Notes: generated by a model from the sequence alone, not told the origin. DNA of 64,000 nucleotides from Halotia branconii CENA392 (GCF_029953635.1 NZ_CP124543.1:4877455-4941454); one strand, 5' to 3'. Counted from the stretch's first letter, positions 25,020 through 34,147 are shown. Numbers and translations are program-made.

Positions 25020-25637
25020 TTACACTTTTGGAGTTGCCATCTCAAACAGCTGCCCAATCTTTGTATACTCAACTGGCCCACCTAAGCGCGTAATCGGCTG
25101 CATTCTTATAGTGTCAACTAACCCTAAATCTTGACGATATAGATCTTCACGCACATGAAATCGTAACACTCGACCCAATACCATCACATTATTAGTTCCT
25201 TCTACTGGAACTAATTGTGTAACTTTACACTCCATTGCCACAGGTGAGCTTTCAATCCGTAACGGTCGGACATCTGTAGCAGGAACAGCTTTTAAATTTG
25301 CTTTTTCAAACTCGTTAACTCCATAGGGAAATTCTGTTCCTGTTTGAGCCATTGCATGAGACAGTGTTTCTGTAACCACATGACACACAAATTCATCAAC
25401 TTCATGAATATTGCGTAATGTATCTTTTTCTTTTGGCTCATGTCTATGAGATGCGACTGAAAACATAATAGTTGGTGGGAAGCCTGCTACTGCATTGAAA
25501 AACGAATACGGAGCGAGATTAGAAATTCCAGAAGCACTAATTGTAGACACCCATGCAATTGGGCGAGGAGCAACAATACTTGTCAATAAATGGTAAGGAG
25601 CAGGGTCTTTCATTTCTTGCGGTACAAAAGATAACAT
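25020..25637 (-). CDS. Flavin reductase-like (FMN-binding split barrel) protein
   Basis: A 205-residue member of the Flavin_Reduct family. It shows PYHLLTSIVAPRPIAWVSTI near the N-terminus, SNLAPYSFFNAVAGFPPTIMFS, the RHEPKEKDTLRNI segment and EFVCHVVTE. These proteins bind FMN and either reduce free flavin for a partner monooxygenase or act as oxidoreductases on their own. The frame extends to a TTG at 25685, but an AGGA site five bases before ATG 25637 and the family N-terminus favour the shorter form. It is divergent from the XdhC gene. Confidence 0.85.
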   Translation of the reverse strand: MLSFVPQEMKDPAPYHLLTSIVAPRPIAWVSTISASGISNLAPYSFFNAVAGFPPTIMFSVASHRHEPKEKDTLRNIHEVDEFVCHVVTETLSHAMAQTGTEFPYGVNEFEKANLKAVPATDVRPLRIESSPVAMECKVTQLVPVEGTNNVMVLGRVLRFHVREDLYRQDLGLVDTIRMQPITRLGGPVEYTKIGQLFEMATPKV

Positions 25638-26153
25638 AAAATCCTGTAATGTTGTGAGTGATTGAGAGTTTTCAGTAAATATCAAAAAATAAATTATTCA
25701 AGAGCTTACTGCAAAGTTCCTTACCTAAGTTCAATACTTTTTGTTCATTTTTGCTATGATTCTTTAGTCATAACAAAATAGACTTCGTATAAAAGCTAAA
25801 TTCAGTCTTTAGACAGATACTTTAAACGGGGCAATATACTTCCTATAAAAATAAAAAATTTCAAGTATTCTACAAAAATATAAGTTATGAAATATTAGTC
25901 TTTCATGCTAACTTGTACGATATAAGTATTTCACATTGGCAACTATCCTACGGGACATGATTTAAATGGTATTTTCGTTTATCTTGGATAGTAGAATACC
26001 GCGATCGCAGTTAATATAACTTTTATGTTCTAATTATTTAGAATAGGGCAAATTGAATTGTGTTTGATACGAAAAGCAATACACAATAACACAGTCATCA
26101 TATTATTTTTATTGAGACTATCTGCTCAAGTTGACAAACTACTAAACAATCTA
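25638..26153. other. Divergent promoter region, AT-rich
   Basis: About 515 bases between the flavin reductase and XdhC genes. Apart from the leader sequence duplicated at 24864 (present here at 26079-26153) I see no recognisable element. An open frame upstream of the XdhC start (from 26058) has no family support. Confidence 0.5.
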
Positions 26154-27332
26154 ATGAACGAATTACAAGCAATTTTAGAAGGCTTTGAGCTAAGTAAAGA
26201 AAATGGTGAAATCACTTTCCTGGCTACTGTAGTCAAAACTCAAGGTTCAACTTATCGCCGACCGGGTGCGAAAATGTTGATGACAAATACAGGTCGAATA
26301 ATCGGCACAATTAGCGCTGGTTGCTTGGAAAATGACGTATTTGAGCATACTAAACAACGAATGTCGGACGATGAACCAATTGTTGTTACATACGATCACA
26401 CCGCCTCTGAAGACATTCTTTGGGGTTTTGGTTTAGGGTGCAATGGTGTAGTGCAAGTTTTGATCGAGCGCCTTGAAAAAGAAAGTACACCAGATGCGAT
26501 CGCTTTTATACAAGAGTGCTTTCATCAAAAACATTTGGGTATTATAGCAACAGTTTTTGCTTTTGAAGGTGGAGTGGATGTCAAACTAGGGTCGCGTTTA
26601 TTGCTGTATCCAAACGGTAAAACTATCACTGATATCAAAGATCCAAATTTAATTCAATCTTTGGTTGCAGATACTAAAGTAGCCTTTGTTAATCAAAAGT
26701 CAAGGGTAAAAAACTATCAGTTACCTTCAGGCAGTGTAGAAGTTTTTATCGAAGTCATTCAACCACCCACGCCTTTAGTAATATTTGGTGCAGGTTATGA
26801 CGCTGTACCCGTAGCACAGTTTGCTCAAGCATTAGGTTGGGATGTTACTGTAGTTGATTGTCGAGCTAATGAGGCAACTAAAGAGCGATTTTCTAAAGCT
26901 TGTCATGTAATTTTGAGTCGGCGAGAAATTGTCCAAAAACAAGTATCTGTAGATGCTTATACAGTCGCTGTAGTCATGACACATAATTATCTTGACGACC
27001 TGGAAATTTTGAAAATGTTATTGCCATCTCCTGCACGCTACATAGGAGTTTTAGGCCCAAAGGTGCGTACTGAAAGATTGCTGGAAGATTTACGATGTCT
27101 ACGACGGGCTACGCCTACGCAAGGAATAGCTTATCCTACTGAACAATTAACAAGATTACACGGCCCTATAGGGATTGACATTGGAGCAAATACACCTGAA
27201 GAAATAGCGATCGCTATTATTGCTGAAATTCAAGCAGTGCTAACAAACCGTAGTGGGAATTTTTTAAAAAATCGCAATCAACCAATTCATCAATGCCATG
27301 AAACCAACTTAAACCTACTACTTACCACATAA
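26154..27332 (+). CDS. XdhC/CoxI-family molybdenum hydroxylase maturation protein
   Basis: A 392-residue protein. The N-terminal XdhC_CoxI domain is KTQGSTYRRPGAKMLM, GTISAGCLENDVFEH, WGFGLGCNGVVQVLIE. The C-terminal XdhC Rossmann domain (from about residue 205) is LVIFGAGYDAVPVAQFAQALGW, VVMTHNYLDDLEIL, YIGVLGPKVRTE and GPIGIDIGANTPEEIAIAI. XdhC proteins bind and insert the molybdenum cofactor, with its sulfur ligand, into xanthine/aldehyde hydroxylases such as the operon at 8.2-12 kb. I start at ATG 26154, where homology begins. Codons at about 27104-27127 (CLRRATPTQG) look like an in-frame insertion of a short 'gggctacgcctacgca' repeat. The MocA gene follows 12 bases later, surely in the same operon. 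Confidence 0.9.
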   Translation: MNELQAILEGFELSKENGEITFLATVVKTQGSTYRRPGAKMLMTNTGRIIGTISAGCLENDVFEHTKQRMSDDEPIVVTYDHTASEDILWGFGLGCNGVVQVLIERLEKESTPDAIAFIQECFHQKHLGIIATVFAFEGGVDVKLGSRLLLYPNGKTITDIKDPNLIQSLVADTKVAFVNQKSRVKNYQLPSGSVEVFIEVIQPPTPLVIFGAGYDAVPVAQFAQALGWDVTVVDCRANEATKERFSKACHVILSRREIVQKQVSVDAYTVAVVMTHNYLDDLEILKMLLPSPARYIGVLGPKVRTERLLEDLRCLRRATPTQGIAYPTEQLTRLHGPIGIDIGANTPEEIAIAIIAEIQAVLTNRSGNFLKNRNQPIHQCHETNLNLLLTT

Positions 27333-27344
27333 TTTTTATTTGTT

Positions 27345-27977
27345 ATGGTATTTGACACCGAGCAAAGAAACAATAAAAAATCAACCATAGCAATTATGAT
27401 TCTTGCTGCTGGTGCATCTACTCGGATGGGTACACCTAAACAACTATTGCTTTACCAAGGACGTAGCTTTTTACAATACATTACAGAAATGGCGATCGCT
27501 TCAGTTTGCCAACCTGTGGTAGTAGTATTAGGAGCAAATGCAGAACAGATTTATCCTCAAATTCAGCAACTTCCTGTTGAAGTAATTCAAAACCAAGATT
27601 GGGTTTGTGGAATGAGTACTTCAATTAGAAGTGGGATTGAATTGTTAAATAATCTTCCACCAAAAATAGAAGCTGTAGTTATTACACTTTGCGACCAGCC
27701 ATTTGTTTCTGATAAAATTATTAATCAACTTGTTGATACATATTATTTAGTAAAAAAACCGATTATCGCTTGTGAATATGGGGGTACATTAGGTGTACCC
27801 GCTATATTTAGTCAGACATTTTTTGCAGAACTTGCTGCTTTAAAAGGAACTTCAGGGGCAAAAAAAATTATTAACAATCATCTCAACGAAGTATTTTCTA
27901 TGCCATTTTCTCTAGGAAATATTGATATTGATACACCAAAAGATTACCAACAATTACTATCAACTATTTTCCATTGA
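27345..27977 (+). CDS. mocA: Molybdenum cofactor cytidylyltransferase-like protein (MocA family)
   Basis: A 210-residue NTP transferase. The nucleotide-binding loop is MILAAGASTRMGTPKQLL (residues about 15-32), followed by VVVVLGANAEQI, QNQDWVCGMSTSIRSGIE and VVITLCDQPFVSD with the metal-binding Asp. MocA adds CMP to molybdopterin, producing the cytosine dinucleotide cofactor used by PaoABC-type enzymes. MobA-like GTP users and CTP users are hard to separate by eye, but the pairing with XdhC supports MocA. It ends close to a non-coding gap before hen1. Confidence 0.88.
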   Translation: MVFDTEQRNNKKSTIAIMILAAGASTRMGTPKQLLLYQGRSFLQYITEMAIASVCQPVVVVLGANAEQIYPQIQQLPVEVIQNQDWVCGMSTSIRSGIELLNNLPPKIEAVVITLCDQPFVSDKIINQLVDTYYLVKKPIIACEYGGTLGVPAIFSQTFFAELAALKGTSGAKKIINNHLNEVFSMPFSLGNIDIDTPKDYQQLLSTIFH

Positions 27978-28129
27978 AGAAGGTAGATTGCAGAAGGAAT
28001 AAGTCAAAAGGGGATTCCAAATTAATAATGTGCATTACAGTTTTAGCGTAATGCACCTTAATTTGTTGTTGGTGTGTTAGCTTATGATTTACTGATTTAC
28101 TTCCCAAACCTCAACCCTTGCACAAGTGA

Positions 28130-29518
28130 ATGCTGCTGACAATAACAACAACCCACTTTCCAGCAACAGAGTTAGGCTACCTTTTGCATAAACACCCAGA
28201 CCGTTGTCAGTCTTTTCCTTTAAGTTTTGGCAAGGCGCACGTTTTTTACCCAGAAGCTAGTACACAGCAGTGTACGGCGGCGTTGTTGTTGGATGTTGAC
28301 TCGGTGAAGTTGGTGCGGGGACGTAGTGTTAGGCTAGAACAATATGTGAGCGATCGCCCTTATGTTGCTTCTTCATTTTTAAGTGTAGCGATCGCTCAAG
28401 TATTTAGCACAGCTTTAGGAGGTCGTTGCAAAGATTTACCAGAACTGGCAAAAACTCCTATTCCTTTAGTAGCAAAACTATCAGTCTTGCCTTGTCGCGG
28501 TGGTGAAGAGTTTCTGCGACAATTGTTTGAGCCGTTGGGCTACAACGTTAGTGCCGAAGGTCACACTTTAGATGATCAATTTCCTGATTGGGGTCAGAGT
28601 CGATACTTTACTGTCGAACTTCAGCAAATCATAACTTTGAGTGATTTATTAAGTCATCTCTACGTTCTAATTCCAGTATTGGATGACGAGAAGCATTACT
28701 GGGTAGGCGATGAAGAAATTGAAAAATTACTACGTCATGGTGAAGGTTGGTTAACCAAGCATCCAGCGCGAGAACAAATTACTAAGCGTTACCTAAAACG
28801 ACAGCAACGCTTAACTCGTCTGGCTTTAGCTCAACTAGTAGAGTCAGACAATCTCGACCCCGATAGTACTGAAGAAAATCATGATCAAGAAGAGGCAGCA
28901 GTAGAAAAACCCATTAGCCTGAACCAGCAGCGTTTAGATGCGGTGATTACTGCTCTCAAACAAAGTAATGCCAAGCGAGTAATTGATTTAGGATGTGGAC
29001 AGGGCAATTTGCTCAAAATTATCCTCAAAGATAGCTTTTTTACCCAAATTACAGGTGTTGATGTTTCCTACAGAGCAATAGAAATTGCCCAAGAACGATT
29101 AGACCGCCTACACCTTCCCCGCAACCAATGGGAACGGATACAACTGATTCAGAGCGCACTTACTTATCAAGATAAACGTTTTAGCGGTTATGATGCTGCT
29201 ACAGTAATTGAGGTGATTGAGCATCTAGATTTGCCCCGACTGGGAGCATTTGAGCGAGTTTTATTTGAATTTGCTCAACCCAAAACAGTAATAGTAACCA
29301 CACCCAATATTGAATACAACATTAAATTTGAAAACCTCCCGGCTGGAAAATTGCGACATCAAGACCACCGTTTTGAATGGACGCGTGCAGAGTTTCAAAA
29401 CTGGGCAAACCAAATAGCAGAACACTTTAGCTATACTGTGGAATTTCAACCTATCGGCACACAAGATCCAGCAGTTGGTTCACCGACCCAAATGGGAATA
29501 TTTAGCCGCAATTTTTAA
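28130..29518 (+). CDS. hen1: 3'-terminal RNA ribose 2'-O-methyltransferase Hen1
   Basis: Bacterial Hen1, 462 residues, methylates the 2'-OH at RNA 3' ends, marking repaired RNAs such as cleaved tRNAs. The N-terminal Hen1_L domain (about 1-240) has MLLTITTTHFPATELGYLLHK, and a linker of acidic residues follows. The methyltransferase domain (about 265-460) has VIDLGCGQGNLLKIIL for SAM binding, and the metal-binding set EVIEHLD plus LRHQDHRFEWTRAEF. Its usual partner Pnkp, an RNA ligase/kinase/phosphatase, is not in the window. The gene is intact. The Uma2 gene follows after 16 bases. Confidence 0.94.
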   Translation: MLLTITTTHFPATELGYLLHKHPDRCQSFPLSFGKAHVFYPEASTQQCTAALLLDVDSVKLVRGRSVRLEQYVSDRPYVASSFLSVAIAQVFSTALGGRCKDLPELAKTPIPLVAKLSVLPCRGGEEFLRQLFEPLGYNVSAEGHTLDDQFPDWGQSRYFTVELQQIITLSDLLSHLYVLIPVLDDEKHYWVGDEEIEKLLRHGEGWLTKHPAREQITKRYLKRQQRLTRLALAQLVESDNLDPDSTEENHDQEEAAVEKPISLNQQRLDAVITALKQSNAKRVIDLGCGQGNLLKIILKDSFFTQITGVDVSYRAIEIAQERLDRLHLPRNQWERIQLIQSALTYQDKRFSGYDAATVIEVIEHLDLPRLGAFERVLFEFAQPKTVIVTTPNIEYNIKFENLPAGKLRHQDHRFEWTRAEFQNWANQIAEHFSYTVEFQPIGTQDPAVGSPTQMGIFSRNF

Positions 29519-29534
29519 CTAAAGGAAACTTTTT

Positions 29535-30212
29535 ATGGTTGCAACAGTACCATTCGCAGAAACAAGAGCTTTGCTGAAAAACATTAGTTGGCAGACTTTC
29601 AAAATCATGTTGTCTGAGATGGGAAGTGAGCGTAACTCTCGACTTGCCTACGACAATAAAATATTAGAAATTATGACTCCACTAATGCCACATGAGAACT
29701 CCAATCGCTTGATTGAAGGCTATATTCTCGTGCTGTGTGAGGAATTTAGTTTGGAGGTCAAAAGTACAGGCTCAATGACTTTGACACGGGATGATTTAGA
29801 AAAAGGAGGGGAGCCAGATAGCAGCTATTACATTCAAAATGAATCTTTAGTTAGAAATAAACAAAATATCAATTTAGCTCAAGATCCACCACCAGATCTT
29901 GTACTTGAAGTGGAATATTCTAGACCTAAAATAGATAAATTATCTCTTTATGCTTCAATGAATATCCCTGAATTTTGGAGATATAACGGTATTGTCTTAA
30001 GAATTTATGTTCTTTCAGATAATCAATACTCAGAAGTTGAACTTAGTCCTACTTTTATGCCAGTACCAGTAAAAAATATGACTCAATTTCTTGAAGAAAG
30101 CAAAAAAATGGGGCAATTGGCAGCAAAAAGTGCTTTTCGTGCCTGGGTAAAACAACAAATTTTTAACTCAGAACACAACCAATACTGTTCGGTTAACAAA
30201 CTGATCTGTTGA
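29535..30212 (+). CDS. Uma2-family (DUF820) putative endonuclease
   Basis: A 225-residue protein of the Uma2 family, abundant in cyanobacteria and with a PD-(D/E)XK-like fold. Visible features are PPPDLVLEVEYSRPKIDKLSLYASMNI (split by the usual Glu and Lys positions), then PEFWRYNGIVLRIY and a C-terminal FRAWVKQQIF. It appears to be a full-length domain, but the last about 10 codons (YCSVNKLIC) and the stop come from the MITE-like element at 30180-30315, so the original C-terminus was replaced. The biological role of Uma2 proteins is unclear. A ribosome binding site (aaagga) precedes the ATG. Confidence 0.85.
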   Translation: MVATVPFAETRALLKNISWQTFKIMLSEMGSERNSRLAYDNKILEIMTPLMPHENSNRLIEGYILVLCEEFSLEVKSTGSMTLTRDDLEKGGEPDSSYYIQNESLVRNKQNINLAQDPPPDLVLEVEYSRPKIDKLSLYASMNIPEFWRYNGIVLRIYVLSDNQYSEVELSPTFMPVPVKNMTQFLEESKKMGQLAAKSAFRAWVKQQIFNSEHNQYCSVNKLIC

Positions 30213-30315
30213 GGGAAGCAGGGGAAGCAGGGGAAGAAGAGAGGCAGGGGAAGAAGAAGACTAGACAATAACTTTCTTTCCTCCATGCTTCAATAGCTTA
30301 TCCGAACCGTATTGA
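30180..30315. repeat. Second MITE-like element, copy 2
   Basis: Longer copy of the element at 19067-19174. It has the same atactgttcggttaacaaac start, the same gcttatccgaaccgtattga end, and extra gcaggggaag iterations in the middle. It provides the stop codon of the upstream Uma2 gene. Confidence 0.78.
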
Positions 30316-30370
30316 GAACACAACAACACCTAAAACTTTATCTTATACATTTAGATTTAAAATAATATCA

Positions 30371-30400
30371 ACCCAGCACCTCATTTGGAAATGCTGGGTT
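30371..30400 (+). terminator. Hairpin terminator between convergent genes
   Basis: ACCCAGCA (30371-30378) pairs with TGCTGGGT (30392-30399), giving an 8-bp stem with a 13-base loop followed by ttttatt. It lies between the plus-strand Uma2 gene and the minus-strand ileS gene and could serve both directions, though the T tract favours the plus strand. Confidence 0.7.
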
Positions 30401-30446
30401 TTATTCCAGTAAACTAGTTTGATTGTTCGGTGGTATCTCTTACTAC

Positions 30447-33356
30447 TTAAAACTCACCTGCTAAAGCAGAAACGCACCGTTCACAAAGTAGGGGATGCTC
30501 TTTTGATTCTCCCACATGAGTAGAGTAATTCCAGCAGCGATCGCATTTTTCGCCGTCTGCATTCACTACCCCAATTTTCCAGTCTTCTGTCTGCGCTGTA
30601 TATTTTAATCCTTGCAGTTTCTCCGCAGAATCTAATATTTCCACTTGGGAAGTTAGCAATAAATACCGCAGTTCATCAATACCGTTATCGTGAACAGAGT
30701 TAAAGGTTTTGATAGCATCGCCTAACTGTTTATGAGGTATGTGAATTAACGCCTTAGCTTCCAGGGAAGAACCAATCATTTTTTCTATCCTGGCTTGTTC
30801 TAACACCTTGTTGACATCGGTACGGAGTTGTCGCAAGGCTGACCAAAATTCTCCTAAATCGGGATTACTCCATTTTTGGTCTATCTGCACCCAACCAGCC
30901 TCAAACACTGATTTATAAGGTGTTTTGTAGGGGATAAATTGCCAAATATCCTCAGCAGTATGACATAGTACAGGTGCGATCGCTCGTGCTAAATTTGCTA
31001 AAGCAATCTGCAATACTGTTTGACAACTACGACGGCGTAAAGCATCAGGGGCGCTGATATACAGCCTATCTTTAGCAACATCTAAATAGAAGTTGGATAA
31101 ATCCACCACACAGAAATTCTGCACAGTTTGGAAAAAGCGGAAGAATTGGAAACTTTCAAAAGCTGCTGTAACTTCTTCAAACACTTCAGTAATACGGTGC
31201 AGCATATAACGGTCAAGTTCTGGCAATTTCTCAAAAGGAACTGCATCTTTTTCGGGGTCAAAATCATGCAAGCTACCCAACAGAAACCGCGCCGTATTGC
31301 GAATCTTGCCTCTAACATCGTTCAGTTGCTTGATGATGTTTTTACCAATGCGGACATCGCCAGAGTAGTCTACCGATGATACCCACAATCTCAAGACATC
31401 TGCACCATAAGGCGGTTCTGCTTTTTGATTTTTCCCACCTTCAATGATTGTATTTGGGTCAACCACATTTCCTTCTGACTTACTCATCTTTCGTCCTTGT
31501 TCATCCAAAGCGAAGCCGTGAGTCAAGACAGTTTTGTAAGGTGCAATGTCATTTACCGCCATACTAGTCAGCAAACTTGACTGAAACCAGCCGCGATGTT
31601 GGTCAGAACCTTCCAAATACATATCAGCAGGATAGCGTAACTCTGGACGTTGTTTAGTTACCGCTGCCCAAGATGAACCAGAATCAAACCAGACATCCAT
31701 TGTGTCTGTACCTCTGCGGTAAGACTTGTCATTATTGCGGTAAGATTCGGGTAACAACTCCTCTATTGATAACTCCCACCAAGCATCAGAACCTTTCTGG
31801 GCGATAATTGCTTGAACATGGTTGATAGTTTCAGCATTTAGTAGTGGTTCATTTGTGGCTTCATCGTAGAAAACCGGAATTGGCACACCCCAACTCCGCT
31901 GCCGAGAAATACACCAATCAGAACGTTCTGCCACCATTGGCGTGATGCGATTTTCACCTTGGGCTGGAATCCATTTTACAGTAGCGATCGCCTTTAGCGC
32001 TTCTTCTCTAAATCCCTCCACTGAAGCAAACCATTGTTCAGTCGCCCGAAAAATCGTCGGCTTTTTCGTCCGCCAATCATAAGGATACTTATGGGCGTAG
32101 ACTTCTTCTTTCAACAAAGAACCCGCAGATGTTAACGCATCAATCACCGCCTGATTCCCATCACCCAACACATTCAACCCAGCAAACTCACCCGCCTCCT
32201 GAGTAAAATTGCCATTATCATCAACTGGCGCAAGAATAGGCAAACCATAACGCTGACCAACAATGTAATCTTCTTGACCATGACCAGGTGCAGTATGTAC
32301 CAACCCAGTACCTGACTCAGTAGTAATATAATCACCACCCACAACAATCGGACTTTCCCTATCAAATAGTGGATGGCGATAACTAGTATGTTCTAAATCC
32401 TGCCCCTTAACTGTGGCTTTTACCGTCAACTCAACATCCAAAGTCGCAGATAACTTTTCCACCAACTCCGCAGCTACAATCAAATACTTAAATTCCCTTT
32501 GCGTCTTTGCGCCTACCCTGCGGGAAGCCGCTACCGCGTCTATGCGTGAGACCTCCACCACCGCATAGTTAAAGTCACCATTCACCGCCACCGCCAAATT
32601 CCCCGGAATCGTCCAAGGCGTAGTCGTCCAGACAGCCACACCCAAATCCGGCAAATATTCACCCAACACAGGTTGCACAGCCTTAGCCAGTCCTGTAACT
32701 GGAAACGCTGCATAGATACTCCGTGAAGTGTGACCTTCAGGATATTCCAACTCAGCTTCAGCCAAAGCAGTCTTAGAACTAGGACTCCAATGAACAGGCT
32801 TCAAACCGCGATAGATATAGCCTTTTAAGAACATTTCACCAAAAACACCAATCTGTGCCGCCTCATATTCCGGCTTCAAAGTCAAGTATGGGTTATCCCA
32901 ATCACCCCAAATACCGTAACGTTTAAAATTTTGACGTTGGTCATCTACCGCCGCTAAAGCAAACTCTTTCGCTTTTTGCCGCAATTGTATAGGTGTCAAG
33001 TTTTGCCGTTCTGCTGACTTCATATTTTGCAAAACTTTCAACTCAATCGGCAAGCCGTGACAGTCCCAGCCCGGCACATAGCGAACCTTACGCCCTTGTA
33101 GCAGTTGATAGCGGTTAATAATATCTTTGAGAATTTTATTTAAGGCATGACCAATATGCAGTGAGCCATTAGCGTAGGGAGGCCCATCATGCAGTATAAA
33201 TAATTCACCTGGGTTATTTTCGGACAAGCGATCGTAGATTTTATTTTCTTCCCAGAATTTTTGGATTTCAGGCTCACGCTTGATGGCGTTTGCCCGCATA
33301 TCAAACTTAGTCTTTGGTAAATTTACAGTATCTTTATAGCTTCCAGTTTCTGTCAC
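30447..33356 (-). CDS. ileS: Isoleucyl-tRNA synthetase
   Basis: Charges tRNA-Ile; 969 residues. Class I signatures are GPPYANGSLHIGHALNK (HIGH) near residue 60 and KMSKSEGN (KMSKS) near residue 600, with the editing domain between them. The C-terminal zinc-binding segment has CDRCWNYS and CERCVSAL. The start is chosen at a GTG (33356) giving MTETGSYKDTVNLPKT, a typical cyanobacterial N-terminus; a TTG further upstream is less likely. About 19 codons in the editing region (minus strand of roughly 32496-32553, RIDAVAASRRVGAKTQRE) look like a dispersed repeat inserted in frame. The essential gene must still be functional, so the insert is probably tolerated in a surface loop. Confidence 0.95.
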   Translation of the reverse strand: MTETGSYKDTVNLPKTKFDMRANAIKREPEIQKFWEENKIYDRLSENNPGELFILHDGPPYANGSLHIGHALNKILKDIINRYQLLQGRKVRYVPGWDCHGLPIELKVLQNMKSAERQNLTPIQLRQKAKEFALAAVDDQRQNFKRYGIWGDWDNPYLTLKPEYEAAQIGVFGEMFLKGYIYRGLKPVHWSPSSKTALAEAELEYPEGHTSRSIYAAFPVTGLAKAVQPVLGEYLPDLGVAVWTTTPWTIPGNLAVAVNGDFNYAVVEVSRIDAVAASRRVGAKTQREFKYLIVAAELVEKLSATLDVELTVKATVKGQDLEHTSYRHPLFDRESPIVVGGDYITTESGTGLVHTAPGHGQEDYIVGQRYGLPILAPVDDNGNFTQEAGEFAGLNVLGDGNQAVIDALTSAGSLLKEEVYAHKYPYDWRTKKPTIFRATEQWFASVEGFREEALKAIATVKWIPAQGENRITPMVAERSDWCISRQRSWGVPIPVFYDEATNEPLLNAETINHVQAIIAQKGSDAWWELSIEELLPESYRNNDKSYRRGTDTMDVWFDSGSSWAAVTKQRPELRYPADMYLEGSDQHRGWFQSSLLTSMAVNDIAPYKTVLTHGFALDEQGRKMSKSEGNVVDPNTIIEGGKNQKAEPPYGADVLRLWVSSVDYSGDVRIGKNIIKQLNDVRGKIRNTARFLLGSLHDFDPEKDAVPFEKLPELDRYMLHRITEVFEEVTAAFESFQFFRFFQTVQNFCVVDLSNFYLDVAKDRLYISAPDALRRRSCQTVLQIALANLARAIAPVLCHTAEDIWQFIPYKTPYKSVFEAGWVQIDQKWSNPDLGEFWSALRQLRTDVNKVLEQARIEKMIGSSLEAKALIHIPHKQLGDAIKTFNSVHDNGIDELRYLLLTSQVEILDSAEKLQGLKYTAQTEDWKIGVVNADGEKCDRCWNYSTHVGESKEHPLLCERCVSALAGEF

Positions 33357-33493
33357 AGTTTCATGCCTAAGATTTAGTTGTGCAGGTTCTATCAATTATA
33401 GAAGATGGCATGAAGCTCAAAAAATAACCTTGACAACTAACGGGCGACAATTCTCCTAATTATTGGGTCGCCGCCAAGCAGGCGAGAAGATAT

Positions 33494-33873
33494 ATGACTA
33501 CTTATTTCAGTACAACCACTTACAGTCAACTTTTAGTTGAGTTTCAACCTAAAGTTATCGTTACAGAAGAAGAATACGATCGCACTCTAGAAGCTATTGA
33601 AAAATTGATGGCTTACAAATATCGAACACCAGAGCAGACTGCTATACTGCAACTTTTAGTTACTTTAGTTGAAGAGTTTGAAAATAAGCATCTCCTACTG
33701 CAATTTTAAAACACTTGATAGAAGCAAGAGAAATTAAACAATCTGATTTAGTAAGAATTATTGGTTCTAAAGAAATTGTTTCAGAAGTTGTCAACGAGAA
33801 AAGAGCAATTAGTAAAGAGCAAGCAAAAGCCCTGGGAGAATTTTTTAATGTTTCTCCAGCATTATTTATTTAG
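33494..33873 (+). pseudogene. HigA-like XRE antitoxin gene with a frameshift
   Basis: The first 71 codons (33494-33709) give an N-terminal HigA-like part (VTEEEYDRTLEAIEKLM, TPEQTAILQLLVTLVEEFE). After KHLLLQF comes a stop, but shifting frame at the ttttaaaa run (33703-33710) continues at once into KHLIEAREIKQSDLVRII, then VVNEKRAISKEQAKALGEFF and FI stop at 33873, a clear XRE helix-turn-helix domain. So the gene is split by a one-base change, or by a sequencing error in the homopolymer. No HigB toxin gene lies next to it, so this is an orphan, probably dead, antitoxin. Confidence 0.82.
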
Positions 33874-34001
33874 CAGCGATCGTCAATTCTTATATTGCTG
33901 GTACTATCCTACTGAGAATTGCTCTTAATCGAAGTCCCAGTAAAGACAATCTATTGAAACATTTTGCTGTGTTAGAGATGAAGTGAAAGAACGAGAGCCT
34001 T

Positions 34002-34034
34002 AGATCCCCGACTTCTCAAAGAAGTCGGGGATCT
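34002..34034. terminator. Perfect 15-bp palindrome, possible terminator
   Basis: AGATCCCCGACTTCT and its exact complement separated by a 3-base loop, followed by cttgttgttgttc. The stem is very strong but the T run is interrupted, so it could be a terminator for the upstream HigA-like gene or a dispersed palindromic repeat. The remaining gap up to 34147 shows no gene. Confidence 0.6.
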
Positions 34035-34147
34035 TGTTGTTGTTCAATAAGTAATTAATTTTACTTCTACAGTGGGATGCAAATCATCGGTCTTTAAAGC
34101 TAAATTAAGATTTTAACTATAATTGTTGTGTAATCCACACCTATTTT

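Noticed and set aside
33703..33710. Programmed ribosomal frameshift at the ttttaaaa run of the HigA-like gene
   Set aside because: The zero-frame codons (ttt taa) do not fit a canonical X XXY YYZ heptamer and no stimulatory structure is obvious; simple mutation or sequencing error is more likely.
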